Shown: positions 12,460 to 24,102, counted from the stretch's first letter. The stretch is 64,000 nucleotides of DNA from Heterohyrax brucei (GCA_028571685.1 CM053146.1:114427431-114491430); one strand, 5' to 3'. Program-made: numbers and translations. The notes: generated by a model from the letters alone, not told the origin.

Positions 12460-12650
12460 AAGTTGCTGTAGAGTTGGCTCTACCTCATAATAACTGTGTT
12501 GTGTCAGAGTAGAACTGTGCTCAAGGGTTTTCAGTAGCCAGGTTTCCTAAGTAGATAGCCATGCCTTCTTTTAAGATACCTCTGGGTAGCCTTGAATTTT
12601 CAACCTTTCAGGTGGCAGCCCAGCAGGTTAACTGTTTACACTGCCCAGGG
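12460..12650 (-). repeat. AfroSINE-type SINE, long variant (type B)
   Basis: Reverse copy, tail left ('agttgctgtagagttggctc'). The middle ('ttttcagtagcc', 'aagtagatagccatgccttc', 'agatacctctgggtagcc') is the reverse complement of the extended section that marks variant B. The head is at about 12600-12650 ('caacctttcaggtggcag'). Confidence 0.75.
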
Positions 12651-12682
12651 ACTACATTCCTTCATATTAGGTCTTAACTATT

Positions 12683-12874
12683 TATGTTGTTGTTGCTGGG
12701 TGCTGTTGAATTGGTTCCAACTCATAAGCAATCCCTTGTGGAGGAGAACTTCTCCATTGGGCTTCTTGGCTATAATCTTTGTGGAAACAGGTCATCAAGT
12801 CTTTCTCCCATGGAGAAGGATGGGTTTGAATCACCAACCTTTTGGTTAGCACGTAACCATTGCACTGTTAGGGC
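12683..12874 (-). repeat. AfroSINE-type SINE, extended variant (type C)
   Basis: Left end 'gttgttgttgctgggtgctg' and 'gaattggttccaactcataa'; central extension 'ggctataatctttgtgg' and 'tctttctcccatggagaagg'; right end 'caaccttttggttagcacg'. It lies 32 bp from the preceding variant-B copy in the same orientation. Confidence 0.82.
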
Positions 12875-14034
12875 TTCTTTACTATTTATAATTGCGTATT
12901 TATTTGCGAGTATTTCCTTTACCTGCTTTTTCTATTGGTCTGTTACCTTCAAGAACAAATATGTCAGTTTTCTTCCTTGCCAAAAAAACCAGTGCCTAAC
13001 ACAGAATGGGGCTCAATAAGTATTTTTTTATTTGTGTTTGGATGGAATGGGGATAGTTAGTTTCAAGTATTATGAGAAATAGAAATACTTATTTAACTTT
13101 TTATAGTCAAGCAAATGACTATAAAACCATATTAGAATCCAGTACCGTAGGTATATTATAATGACACTGGATAATACAAGTGAAGATAATATTTCGTGTA
13201 TCTGATCATTATTAAACTATAAAGTGTGTGTGTATGTGTATATATATATGTGTATATATATATATATATATGGACTTAAAGTTTTTGTTTTCCTCACTAG
13301 CAAATTTAAAAGATTCAGAGGAATGCATTTCCACAATGAAGGGCATTTTGAAAAATGACATAGTAGGCCTGGAGAAGGAACCATAAAAAGAGCTTAGAGT
13401 GAAAAGGAGAAAAATTTCTCTGATCCCTGTCTTCTTCCCACAGTTCAGCAGCAGCACATTTATTAAACCAAGAATGATCAAATCACTTTTACTAATGTCA
13501 GCTGTGGACTGAAAAAGGCACCTGCATTTCATGAATTGATGAGTAATTGTTTTTAGCTCTGATTCTAAGTACTCTGCTGATTGCAGTAGTGTGTTGTGGT
13601 TGAAAAAGCTCTAGTAGAGTTGGAACACCTGGATTTAAGCTTACCTTGTACATTAGACCTGGGACAAGTCACTTGGCCTCATCATGAATGATTTTATTTA
13701 GGAAATGGTACCTCACAGGATCCTCTTTTATATAAAATCTAAATAATTACAGGAAAGTACATGGAAAACTGGATGCAATACTAAACTGGGGATTTGGGAG
13801 TTAGCATTTATTTGTCTCTGTGTGATACACTCTATTATGCAATATCCTGTACTTTGGGTAAGCTTGCATTCTGCTTGATGGATGCACACCAAGACACAGT
13901 GTCATGCAGCAGCCGTCATACTGAAGGTACGTGGTGTGTAGCCTAAAATTAAGGTCCAGTGTTACACACTGACAAACATCTGGTGAAATCAGGAGGGTCT
14001 CCAGTGACTTAACTGCAAGTTCCTCTTCCCATTC
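12875..14034. other. Unique sequence with TG/TA microsatellite and MIR-like piece
   Basis: A TG/TA dinucleotide repeat occupies about 13223-13271. About 13590-13690 resembles a plus-strand MIR ('gtgttgtggttgaaaaagct', 'cacctggatttaagc', 'gggacaagtcacttggcc'). No gene is recognised; an 82-codon minus frame at 13801-14049 has no family resemblance. Confidence 0.4.
13590..13700 (+). repeat. Probable MIR (old tRNA-derived SINE) fragment
   Basis: The order 'gtggttgaaaaagctct', 'ggatttaagc', 'acctgggacaagtcacttgg' corresponds to the well-known order in MIR consensus sequences (box-A side, 'gattcgaatcc'-like part, 'gaccttgggcaagtcactt'). Divergence is high; class assignment is by eye. Confidence 0.45.
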
Positions 14035-14398
14035 TGTTCCCCCAGCCAAGCAACCCTCCTTATCAAATGGACCAGCTGCAGTTTTTGTTTATCCCTGAGT
14101 GGTGGTTTCAATTCTCTTCCTTCCTGTGGAATTGTTCAAACAAGCCAATCATACCCTCCTGTAGGAATCAGGTGTCGCTCCACCTGATTGATACTATAAA
14201 ACCTGACTCTCACAGCATCTGCTTGTTCACTCTGCTACAAGTGCACCCTGTGTGGCATTGTCTGGAGTGTGGTATTCTGCTCCCCTGAGCTATGAGTATA
14301 TATGAGTAATAAGTTGCTGCCAGTCTCATCTGACCAGTTTTAGGTGTTGTGTATTTGGCCATCGCCGTAACCCTAGGGCGGGACTTCCTTCCTCACCA
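14035..14398 (+). mobile_element. Solo LTR of an endogenous retrovirus (not the MaLR-like family)
   Basis: About 364 bp running from TGTTCCCCCAGCC to CCTCACCA. In plus-strand order it shows a CCAAT box in 'aagccaatcataccctcct', a TATA-like 'atactataaaacctgactct' at about 14190, and a weak polyadenylation-like 'gagtaataagttgctgcc' about 110 bp later, followed by a U5-like 'tttggccatcgccgtaaccc'. That spacing matches U3-R-U5 of class I-type LTRs. No primer-binding site or gag follows, and no clear target-site duplication was found, so it is read as a decayed solo LTR. Boundaries depend on the TG..CA ends chosen. Confidence 0.55.
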
Positions 14399-16777
14399 AT
14401 GAGGTAAGGAGAAAACAATGAAAACAGGGTATGATGCAGTCTGCTTTGTGAGTTTAGACCTGGAATAATCGCTGTTCACTGCAACACCAGTGAAACGTAG
14501 TTTAGAATACCTTGAAAGATGAGTGGTGTTTCCATCAGACATTCTGTTTTTTGGATGTATTTGGTTTCTTCTTTCTGTTCCTTCCCTCTGCTCATTCTTA
14601 CTTTTCTTTCCTCTCCTCCCCCCCGCTTTTTTTTTGCATCTGCAGTTGCCCCTCTTTTCTCCTTTTCATCTTTTTCTCACACTCCCAATGAGAAAGCAAA
14701 ATGATTGGAAAATAAAAAATTATTTTTATTTTCTTCACATTTTTAGTTATGATTAAGTGAAAGCATACAATACAAATCAGTTTTGCATGCCCGCCTATCT
14801 ACAGCTCCATCTGCTCTCCTCACCCTGTGACAGCACATTCCTGCTTTTCATGCTATACTTCTAGTATCCTCTTAAAAAGCACCTGTCCCATCCTCTCCAC
14901 TCTCTTCTCTCCCATCTAGAAAGAAACTAGTAGAACAGCTTCCCATTAATGTATAAAACCATAAAGCACACACACCACCTGCTCACCCTGTGTCCCTGAG
15001 TTCAGTTCTTTCTTGTCTGAAGAGTTAACCTCAGTACTGGTTTCAGGTCAGCGCCATCAACTAGTCTAGGAGCCGTGTTCTCAGTGGACCCTCCTGGCTG
15101 TCGGATCATCAGTTCTGGCCCTTTAGTTGAGTTCTTGAACTGCACACCTCTGGAAAAGAGAAATTTATTGCTCAAAGGAATGAGTGAAAGGTTCACTTTT
15201 GAAATAAACTACTCCATTTACCCATCCACAATTGAACTTTTAAAAACAAAACAAAACAACAAAACTAGAGGCAAACCTGAGAAAGAGATAAAATCAGTAC
15301 TTCCTCAAAATACTTTAAAATTAGCTTACCCATGACACAAAATACTTCTTTCACAACTTTTGATGATTTTTTTGCCACTGATGAGTGAAAAATAGTCTTA
15401 CGATCATGTGGGAGTATTATGTAGATATGATGGTGTTCATCAATGGAGTTATAGCAAGTACTGTTATGGCATTAAGTTTTAGGAGTGTAATATTTGTGCA
15501 TTTCTGAAATTAGAATTTTATGTCTCTGAAATTATGACAGCAATTAGTCAGAAATATAATTAAATGTATGAATTATGTACACATAGCTTAAGGACTACAT
15601 ATAATAGATAAAATAATGTTCACATAAAATTATGTTCCTATACGAGAGAGCACACAAATTGTGTACGTGTGCATGTGCATGCATATGGGCAAATGAATGA
15701 GTGTGTGTGTTTGTGTAAAGATATACTTGAAAAAATATAATGCTATTATTCATCATGTCTGATGCTGTTTCTTCATGGTATTTTCATTTTAGAGATTTTT
15801 TTCCAACCATCTTATGTTATGTTTATCATAAAAATGTCATGACCTTTTTACATGCTGTATAAGACTAAGACACGTAAATAAATATTATGTTCTTTGAACT
15901 GTAAGGTCTCTAAAGCAATTGTATGGCCCCCTTGCTTTTTTAAAATCACGCTTTTGGTACCCAGTGTGCTGTTTCATCCTTAGCAGCATGAAACAATTAA
16001 TATCCAGTGGTGTATGATTGGACCCCTGGTGTGACGTACTTTCACATGAATTATTGTAATGCAGCGTACATTCTAGTAATAGCATTGAAGTTATACAGTA
16101 GGTTTTCATAATTATTAAGAATCTTAGCTTTTTCTTCTTTTTATTTTGATAGTAATTTCATCTTTGCAAGATGTTTCATCTGTAAAAAAATCTCGAGGCA
16201 GGTTAATTGTTAATACATTGAGTTTTTCATCTTTTAATAACTGTCACATTAGTAGCAGTTTTAAGTGTTTGCATTTTCTTCTAATAAAAAAATGAAATAA
16301 AAATTATTGCCTTTCTAAAAGGGAGCTTTACCTAAGCATAAATACGCAACTTTGTAAGAAGATGAGCTTGATTTGTGAGTAAGTTTGGAAAGAGGCCCTC
16401 CTGCTTTCCTTCTGATGACAAGGTGGTCTCCTGATGCTGTAGGATAGACCATCCTTGAGCTGGGCAGTTCTCTAGAAACTTTTGCCTAATGTCTGCTTCC
16501 TATAATCTCTAACCCATGGTAATATTTTTGCCTGCTGTAATATTAATGAATAAGACTGTTTTTAAACAAATTAACGTATAACCAGCATGTATTTGAAGAC
16601 TACCATTTGCACTATGTAACTTTTTCAGGTCCCACATTCAGGTCCTTCAGCACACTGTCTCCTGGACTGTGTTCTAGACAGTGGGACTACCAATATGACA
16701 GTGGTAACATCATCAAAAACCTTCTTTGAAACAGAGCAGAGCCAGATACATAAACAGGATAATTACATATAAGTTTT
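14399..16777. other. Unique sequence, short TG repeats, no gene recognised
   Basis: Includes a C/T-rich run (about 14600-14680), an interrupted TG-rich stretch (about 15660-15715) and several A/T runs. Open frames up to 86 codons (15075-15335) show no known family. No repeat family recognised. Confidence 0.5.
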
Positions 16778-16962
16778 CTAGGTGGTGCAAATGGCTGTCA
16801 ACCCAAAGGTTGGAAGTTGGAGTCCCCCAGAAATGCCTCAGAAGAAAGGCCTCATAGTCTGCTCCCAAAAGTCAGCCATTGAAAACCATGTGGAGCACAG
16901 TTTTACTCAGACATGCATCACCATGTGTCCAGATGGACTTTACAGGAATTGGCTGGCTTTAT
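16778..16962 (+). repeat. AfroSINE-type SINE, long variant (type B)
   Basis: Head 'ggtggtgcaaatggctgtca', 'acccaaaggttggaagttgg', then the variant-B centre 'agaagaaaggcctcatagtc', 'gtcagccattgaaaacca', 'tggagcacagttttactc', and a degraded tail. This copy makes the B-specific centre particularly clear. Confidence 0.85.
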
Positions 16963-18067
16963 TAAAGAATGATACATAAAGAGCCATGGAAATTATAAGA
17001 ACCTAGCAAATAAAAATGCTCTGCAAGAGACTTTTTATAGATGATATTCACTGAGTCAGGTTTTGAAAGGCACACAAGAGCTTGCTCATGGAGGAGCATA
17101 CGGAAGGGCTTCCTGTACAGAGGCGACATTACTGACAACCAAGTTTCAAGACATGAAAGAGCTTCTTCTGGACTGTAGATAAAAATCTATATGAGAGGAT
17201 TCTAGGGTATCCTTCTGTGATAGCTCTGGGTAGACTGTAATTTAAGGAAAGAATGTTTCAACCGTAAAAGTAGAGATGTGTGCTGCTTACATTTAAGTAC
17301 TTCAGAGTAAGTACATCATCAATTTGGCAGATTTGCAACTTTCTTTTTTTAGCTGCTAAGCTGCACTTAGGCTTAATTTTAAGGAAAAAATTGTTTGCTG
17401 CAACTTTACAAGGCCCACCTTATTCTGGCTTACTTCTATTAAGTAAATTTAGTGTTTTGGGTTATTACAATAATAAGCTGTTTGTATTTAGCTCAAGTTG
17501 GCTTTCAGTGTAACATAACTTTCCACAGTCAATTTTGTAAACAATGCACATTACATGTGATCAGTTATAATTTTCCTATAGTATTAGACATTTCATTGAA
17601 GTAACAGAAGTATTCTTTTAAATAAGCTAGCTCTGAGAAAACCACTACATGTTAAATGTGTAACTCGCTAAACTAAAAACTTTTCCTAGTGACTAACTCC
17701 TGTGCTTTCCATTTTGGTTTTAGAAAAATCTTAAAGTTGGCCACAGCCACAGCTTTAAGTTGTTGTCTTGCATGCATTTCCTGCTTAAATATGATGTGGG
17801 TATGCCAATAATCTCAATTCTCTGTAGTTTTAGAGAGAAATGATTTGTTTCCATCTTTGTCTCTCCCACCCAGCAATTCCCAGTAGTTCTTGTTTTTGAG
17901 CCTCTTTTTTGTTTATTTAGCACTGTGCTACCCAGAGTTAAGGTGAAAGCAGACAGAAAGACAAGCAGTAATGTCAACAGGAAGAAAGATTTCCTAAGAA
18001 GTAGCAACTGAATTCTCCGTAAACTACAACTCTTTAGGATCATAGGGATGGAAAAGGATTTGGAATA
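16963..18067. other. Unique sequence, no feature recognised
   Basis: A 126-codon minus-strand frame (17720-18100) runs into the next SINE and has no recognisable domain; it is most likely a chance frame. Nothing else is recognised. Confidence 0.5.
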
Positions 18068-18250
18068 CCAAACCGCAAAAAACAAACCCACTACTGTCAA
18101 GTTGAGTCCAACTCATAGTGACTCTATAGCTCCTCGATAGGTCAGAGTAGTACAGCCTCATGGGGTTTCCAAGGAGCTCCTGGTAGATGTGAACTGCTGA
18201 CCTTATGGTTAGCAGATGTAGCACTTAACCACTACGCCACCAGGGTTTCC
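18068..18250 (-). repeat. AfroSINE-type SINE, short variant (type A)
   Basis: Well-preserved reverse copy: 'caaacccactactgtcaagt', 'tccaactcatagtgac', 'tttccaaggagctcctggta', 'ttagcagatgtagcactta', 'accactacgccaccagggtt'. About 15 bp are inserted in the tail half relative to other copies ('agctcctcgatagg'). Confidence 0.92.
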
Positions 18251-19266
18251 AGGGTTTGGGTCATGAATAGAAAGTGATTGTTGACTGTAATGCTGACATC
18301 TGGTAGATTAAAGTGTGAAAAGATCTGTCTCATTGAACAATAAATATTTAAATGCTACTTATAAAACATATTTTTCTCAAAGACTTGTAACTTTCCACTA
18401 TCACTGTAGCTCCCCATCCCATACGAAACACTCAGATTCAGGGAGTGAAGGGTTAAGACAGTTACTTCCTTTCTCCATCATAAAATCAGAACTTATGTAA
18501 TTATGCAACTTATATAGTTTTTTATCATTAAAACTTAGATGTTTAAATCAAGTTAGTACTTTCTGTAAATTACATATAAAAAATAGTTGAATAAATGTTG
18601 ATTTTACACAAAGGGTCAAGAAAGTATTGAATTTAGAACAGTTTCCAAATTCAAGTTATTTAGGGGTGCTCCAAAGAAGGAATTAAGTGATTGAACAATC
18701 CTATAGAAAAATCTTTTTCTAAATTCATTTTTCTTCATGAAACCTGTAGAAAATAGGAACTATCTTTATACACAGCTGTCACTTTTTCCTGCAAAACTGA
18801 TACGTAATGGCTTATTTTCTGTAATTGCCATTGCCACTTTCTTTTGAGTCGTAACAGTATATACTAGTCCCTATCATAATGGTGTTTTAGAGCATTTTTT
18901 TTGTGTGTAATGTTTTCAAAAGTAGAAGTATTCTCAGGGCTTCTACCTTAATAGTGCTTTTGATCATATATTTCTTTGGATGAGAGTTACCATGCCTGTA
19001 AAATTAACATCCAAATGTTCTAGGGCTTGATCAGTGATGAAATTGATCTGGAAGGTGATTTGCCTTCACTAGAGATGACTAAATCAGCTAAATCAGAGGG
19101 TGGGGTGATTCTGTTTAAATGCATTAACCTTTTTGTTGTTGTTCTTTTTGATTCCTTCAGTTTGTACCATGTGTAACAGCCAAATGCAGTACTTTAAAAA
19201 ATATTTCACAGAAGTACATTTTCAGTATCCATTTAGTTTTTAAAAGTATAGTCCAAATAAAGATAA
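18251..19266. other. Unique sequence, no feature recognised
   Basis: AT-rich, with no long frame, repeat family or RNA gene recognised. Confidence 0.5.
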
Positions 19267-19462
19267 GAGTCCCTGGGTGGCACATATGATTAAGCGCCAT
19301 ACTAGTAGCTGAAAGACTGACAGTTTGAATCACCCAGAAGTATTTTGGAAGGCAGACCTAGTGATCTGCTTCCAAAAGATCACAGCCATGAAAACCCTAT
19401 GGAGGGATTCGACTCTGTGCACATGGCGTTGCTATGAGTTGGAATGGACTTAATGACAACTA
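19267..19462 (+). repeat. AfroSINE-type SINE, long variant (type B)
   Basis: Head 'gtccctgggtggcacatatg', 'gctgaaagactgacagtttg', centre 'gaaggcagacctagtgatct', 'ccatgaaaaccctatggag', tail 'gttgctatgagttggaatgg'. Confidence 0.85.
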
Positions 19463-20189
19463 AGTACAAACATTTCACACTGATAAAACATACCATTTCC
19501 TAAACCACAACAAAAACTTAATTGTATAGAGTTTGCCAAACATTAAATCATGCTGGATAAAATTTTGAGGGTAAAGATTTTATGTGTCCTATTCTGTCAG
19601 TCTCTTTTGAAGAATAATATTGTTCACATGACCACCATTGAACTCAGAGGTTCTCTCATGAATTTTGTAGTCATTCTAGACTAGAAATACAATAATATTG
19701 AGAAAATACATATTTTTATATATTCAAAATATCATTGAGTCTATTATAGGTTATCAGTCTTGTATTTCAATGAATTGTTATTTTACATGAATAGCTGAAT
19801 TGCTTAGTTTCAATTGTGCAGATTAAGATTCAGTTTAGCCCTGGGGTAAATAAGTAATACAAAATCTTGACTTATTTGCTCCCCTACACATGACCTAATT
19901 GTAACATGAATATATGAAAATTTGTGAAAAAAAAGGGGAAATAAAGGTAATTTAGCTTTTTGTTTTACATGCTGTAGTCCTTAGGAAAGAACTCATCTCC
20001 CACAACTATAGCTGTGAAAGCTTGACTCTTTAGTTATTTTTCCTAATAATTGACAGATTAATTCACATTTTGCCATGACCAAGAGGTCACTGAGGATACC
20101 ACAGAAGTAGCCTATTCTGTATCTCTATTTTCATAATTTAGAGTCTTAGTTTTATCCTTCAACATTTTTATTTTTCATTAGCTCTGAAC
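19463..20189. other. Unique AT-rich sequence, no feature recognised
   Basis: No gene or repeat recognised. Confidence 0.5.
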
Positions 20190-20470
20190 CAGAGGTCCAC
20201 CTGAAGTATGGTAGGTATGGCCTGTGCCCTGGGCAGCACTTGAAGGGGATGTCACCAAGCAGTTTCTATGAACCATCATCGCCAATTGTGAGAGAACATT
20301 CAGTGAATTAAAATTAATACTTTCACATTTAAGATCATCCATGGGTCAAGGCAGACTGTATGATCTTGCTCTGCTGAGTGTAGAAAAAGAAGAAAAAGCA
20401 AAAAATGAGCGCGTAATAGACCAATTTTCATAGCAAGGAAATCCAGCTATAATATTCATGTAGTGCCATA
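20190..20470 (+). pseudogene. hAT-type transposase C-terminal (dimerisation) domain remnant
   Basis: Frame 20272-20433 is open for 53 codons to a TAG. The translation contains NCERTFSELKLI, then LRSSMGQGRLYDLALLSVE. In hAT-superfamily transposases and the host genes derived from them (ZBED and ZMYM-type proteins) the C-terminal dimerisation domain has just this order: a short 'ERxFSxLKxIK' helix start, then 'LRSxMxQxRLxxLAxLSIE'. Everything upstream of residue 1 here (the zinc-finger and catalytic core) is absent or unrecognisable, and no ATG starts the frame. It is therefore read as a fossil fragment, either of a DNA transposon or of a retrocopy of a hAT-derived gene. Assignment is from motif recognition only. 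Confidence 0.6.
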
Positions 20471-22521
20471 ATGTGTTATGTAAAAGATTAACAAGCTTTA
20501 CTTGTATTTTTGAGCTGGTGTTATGGCAGTGTTATATAAAAAAATAGGTGCCAGATTTTTGGATGGCATGCAGAATTATTGTGAAGGCAGACAGAGAGTT
20601 GACTTGCATCAGGGAGCAAATCTCAGGACAGGTAGGTAGTTGGGGAGGTTTCGTAGGGCAAATATGAAAGACAGCTGACTGAGTCAGCCAAACAAGCAGC
20701 GGGGTTATGGGCATCAGGGAGAGGTATTTCTGCTGAACCTTTGTTCATCTTGAAATCTGAGGGTGGCTGTGGATGCAACTTAGACATTGTCCCTGGGATT
20801 TTGAATTGGAGGGAGGGCACAGTGTGGAGCCTGCTGTTGGGCACTCCTTACCTCCACAGGGGCTTTCTGCAGGGGTGCAGTTTCAGTGCTTGTTGTGATG
20901 CTACTTTCTGTAGATAAGTCTTTGGATGGGGCTCCTTTCCCTTTGTGATTGGATGAATACGGGTGTGGATGCTGCTGCTGCTTGCAAGCTCCAAAGTGGA
21001 GCTGAATGGACAATATAGCTGTAGGGTTATCTCCTAGGAAGGCACTGAAGAGGAAGTATCTTCTCACATTGTGAGCACTGGTGCTGAAGCACATTTACCT
21101 GGTATTACAAAATACAGTGCATGTACACAAGGAAGCCTCCCTCATTTTAATGGTACACCTTCATTTTGTTTTTAATTTTGCTTATTTTTAAGGCTGAAAA
21201 ATGTGCCCACCTTTTTTTTTTCTTATTTGAATTATGAATGCAACAAGTAGCATTCTAAAATGGTATGTTTGTGTCTCTGCCTCCTAAGAGAATACTGGGG
21301 CTTCATTGTGTTGCTGTTGAAATGATTTTGTTTTTTGATGGTGCAAGTCATCAAATATATACAAATTTTCACCCCATCACTGGAGTGTTGGCTCAGCTTT
21401 ATTTTATGATGAGGGCAAAGTTCCTGCCACTTATTTCCATCTATTTCTGGTGAAAATGATGTTCCTCTACTACTTCAATTAGGAATAAGTCAGTTTCTTC
21501 ATTACATTTGTTAAGACCTTCATTATATGTGCTAAGACATAAAATAGGCTATTGTATAAAATACAGTTTGTTAATATTGCTTTGCCTTGGTAATTAGCTA
21601 AATATTTACAGAACAGTTTTGAGTTATGTAACTTAAATAATTAAATCTAAAACAATAAGGAAAAACATTTTTCACATTGTAGAAGTTAAAAATATATGAA
21701 ATATAATGGTAAATTACATCTTTCCAATGAACAACACAATTCAGGTTGTTAATATTCTAGAAGGTTCATCTGCCACTTAGAAAATTAAATACCTGAATAA
21801 TTTCCAACCAGAATAAAAATGATTTAGGCAAAAAAAAATTTTAATTAATTAATTAATTTAGATTTTCTTCCAAAGCAGAATATTGAATTTCTGTGTGTGT
21901 ATGTTTAATAGCAGTTATTTTTTCAAAGCAATAGGCTTTCAAATCCTTCTCTAATCTCTCTAGCATCTAAAATGAGGTGATATAAAACTCTCAGGTGGCT
22001 ACTAAATATTAGATGTGTTGACACAGGCATAAGGTATGGGTGGTAGTGGGAGGAAGAAAAATGTTTTTACAGAAAGTATATGCTGTGGAATTAAGGTGAT
22101 CTTGGCTGCTTTCAGTGCCTTTAAACAAATTATTTTCTCAAATGATAAGAGACCTAGAAAAAAGACAAGTATTTCACTGACAACATCTGTTATGAAGAAT
22201 TATTATGAACGATAAGAGGGCTCAGTACCAGAAAATAAAACATTTTCCAACAGAATGGAGGAGGGAGAATCTAATACTGGAATTCTTAAAAATGTACTCG
22301 AAAAATTACAGGGATTTTCCTATTTAAATTTGTTAAAAACTCCCTGGAGAAGAGGATTGCATTCCTGAATGTGTTCTACTGAATCATTGTACTAAAAACA
22401 TGATTTTACAACTATAGCTAATTTTTACTCTAAAACACTTTAAATCTTTTAAAGCTGTCTTTGAGTAGCAAAAAAGATTTATGCTAAATTATTAACTACA
22501 AGGTTGATGGTTCAAATTTAC
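20471..22521. other. Unique sequence, GC-richer block with two minus frames
   Basis: About 20600-21100 is GC-richer than the surroundings and carries two overlapping minus-strand frames of 104 and 73 codons (20780-21094, 20623-20844), neither recognised. The rest (21100-22520) is AT-rich with a short AATT run near 21841-21860. No repeat family recognised. Confidence 0.45.
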
Positions 22522-23023
22522 TGTCTTAGTCATCTAATACTACTATGATAGAAATACCATGAGTTTGTTGGCTTAAGCAGAAGTTTTCTCTCTTTCAGTC
22601 TAGTAGGTTAGAAGTCCAAATTCAGGGCACAGGCTCCAGGAGAAACCTTTCCCCATCAGCTCTAGAGGAAAGTCCCTGTCATCACTCCTCCCTGTGTAGG
22701 AGCTTCTCTGTGTAGAGATCACAGGTCCAAATGACGTGCTTTGCTGCTGGTACTACTTTCTTGATGGTATGAGGAGGACCTCACTTCTCTCTTTTGTATT
22801 TCAAGAGACTGTTTTATGACACAACCTAATTTATAGGTTGAGTCCTGCCTAATTAATGTAACTGCCACTAATCCCACCTAGTTAACATTATAGAAGTAGT
22901 ATTTACAACACACAGGAAGATCACAACAGAGGAGAAAATGGTGTGGACAGTTGTGCAATTCTGGGAATCGTGGACTAGCCAAGTTGACACACATTTTGGG
23001 GAGGCACAGTTCAGTTCATAACA
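22522..23023 (-). mobile_element. Solo LTR, MaLR-like (copy 3, reverse)
   Basis: Left end 'tgtcttagtcatctaatact' is the reverse complement of the LTR 3' end; right end 'acagttcagttcataaca' is its 5' start. Between lie the shared blocks 'gtccaaattcagggcacagg', 'ctccaggagaaacc' and 'tcctggtatgagg'-like sequence. The 5 bp on each side are tttac (22517-22521) and tctac (23024-23028), a 4-of-5 match consistent with the 5-bp target duplication of ERVL/MaLR integrations. Confidence 0.72.
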
Positions 23024-23065
23024 TCTACCTAGGGATGCCTTTCTTGACAATATATTTCTATAAGA

Positions 23066-23214
23066 TCCCCGTCAGTGTTGAGTTCATTCTCACAACAACC
23101 ATACAGGACAGAGTAGAACTGCCTGATAGGGTTTTCAACGACCAACTGGTAGATTTGAACTGCTAACCTTTTGGTTAGCAGCCGGATGTTTAAACACTGA
23201 GCTACTAGGTTTCC
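23066..23214 (-). repeat. AfroSINE-type SINE, short variant (type A)
   Basis: Reverse copy: 'ggacagagtagaactgcctg', 'ttgaactgctaaccttttgg', 'ttagcagccgg', 'gagctactaggtttcc'. It lies 42 bp from the end of the LTR before it. Confidence 0.86.
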
Positions 23215-23247
23215 TGATGTAATCCATATGGAAGATAATGAAATGTG

Positions 23248-23374
23248 TTGCTGTCGGTGACCCTGTAGGGCAGAGGAGAATTACCTGGTTCAGTTTCCGG
23301 GGAGCAGCTGATGGATTCAGACTGCCAATCTTTTGGTTAGCAGCTAAGCTGTTAACCGCTGTGCCCCTGAAGGG
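23248..23374 (-). repeat. AfroSINE-type SINE, truncated
   Basis: 'ggtgaccctgtagggcagag', 'ggagcagctgatggattcag' and 'ttttggttagcagctaagct' are recognisable. The tail end is short and the copy sits 33 bp after the preceding SINE, in the same orientation. Confidence 0.75.
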
Positions 23375-23642
23375 TTTATTAAAACAGATTTCTGGGCCCC
23401 ACTTGTAGTTTTTGATTCAGTAGGTATAACCTGGGACCTGAGAATTTACATTTCTTATGCATTGCTGGGTGACGCTGATGCTGCAGATCATAGGACCACA
23501 TTTAGAGAGTCTCTGACCTAGAGGACACTTGCAGAGAAACAAAACAGCTCAAGTCATGGCCTAAAAGTTTGGCAGTCAGCTTCACAGTTGAAAGGACAAG
23601 GGAATTACCAGTTATTATTTACTAGATATTGTACTATGTCTT

Positions 23643-23807
23643 GGAGACCCTGGTGGCTTAGTGGTTAGGTGCTACAGCCGCTAGCCATAAAGTCGGCAGG
23701 TCATATCTGCTAGAATCTCCTTGGAAACTATGGAGCAGTTCTACGCTGATCTCTAGGGTCACTATGGATTGGACCCAACTCGACAGCCATGGGTTTAGTT
23801 TTGTTTA
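23643..23807 (+). repeat. AfroSINE-type SINE, short variant (type A)
   Basis: Near-complete: 'ggagaccctggtggcttagt', 'ctagccataaagtcggcagg', 'ctccttggaaactatggag', and the tail 'actatggattggacccaact' ending in a GTTT-rich run. Confidence 0.9.
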
Positions 23808-23868
23808 GGTGCTAGATCTTGATATTCAGTCTTACATCCCAAACTGTGAGGTAAGTCATGACATATTC

Positions 23869-23978
23869 ATGTGAAAATGCTATATTAACTTTTAATTTAT
23901 TATTATAATTTATAAAATTAGTTTGCATGTGAAAATGCTAAATTAATTTTTAGTTTAATAATTTATAAGATTAGTTTA
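23869..23978. repeat. Two-copy tandem duplication (57 and 53 bp)
   Basis: The segment starting 'catgtgaaaatgct' at 23869 is repeated directly after itself from 23926, with the same AT-rich continuation ('attaa..tttta.ttta', 'aatttataa.attagttt'). The second copy has a few small deletions. No transposon signature surrounds it. Confidence 0.8.
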
Positions 23979-24102
23979 TATGGAGCTTGGTAAAACAAAG
24001 GGTCAGTGAAAAAGAGGAAGATGCTCAACAAGTTGAATTGACACAGTAGCTGCAACAATGGGCTTAAGAATAAAAACTATAGTGGGGATGGTGTGTGACT
24101 GG

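Noticed and set aside
13223..13532. 106-codon minus frame ending in an Ile/Tyr/His run
   Set aside because: Its end is simply the translated TG/TA microsatellite.
17720..18100. 126-codon minus-strand frame
   Set aside because: It begins inside the SINE at 18068-18250, shows no recognisable domain and has no supporting features.
23869..23978. CRISPR-like repeat pair
   Set aside because: Two adjacent AT-rich units without spacers, in mammalian DNA; it is a tandem duplication.
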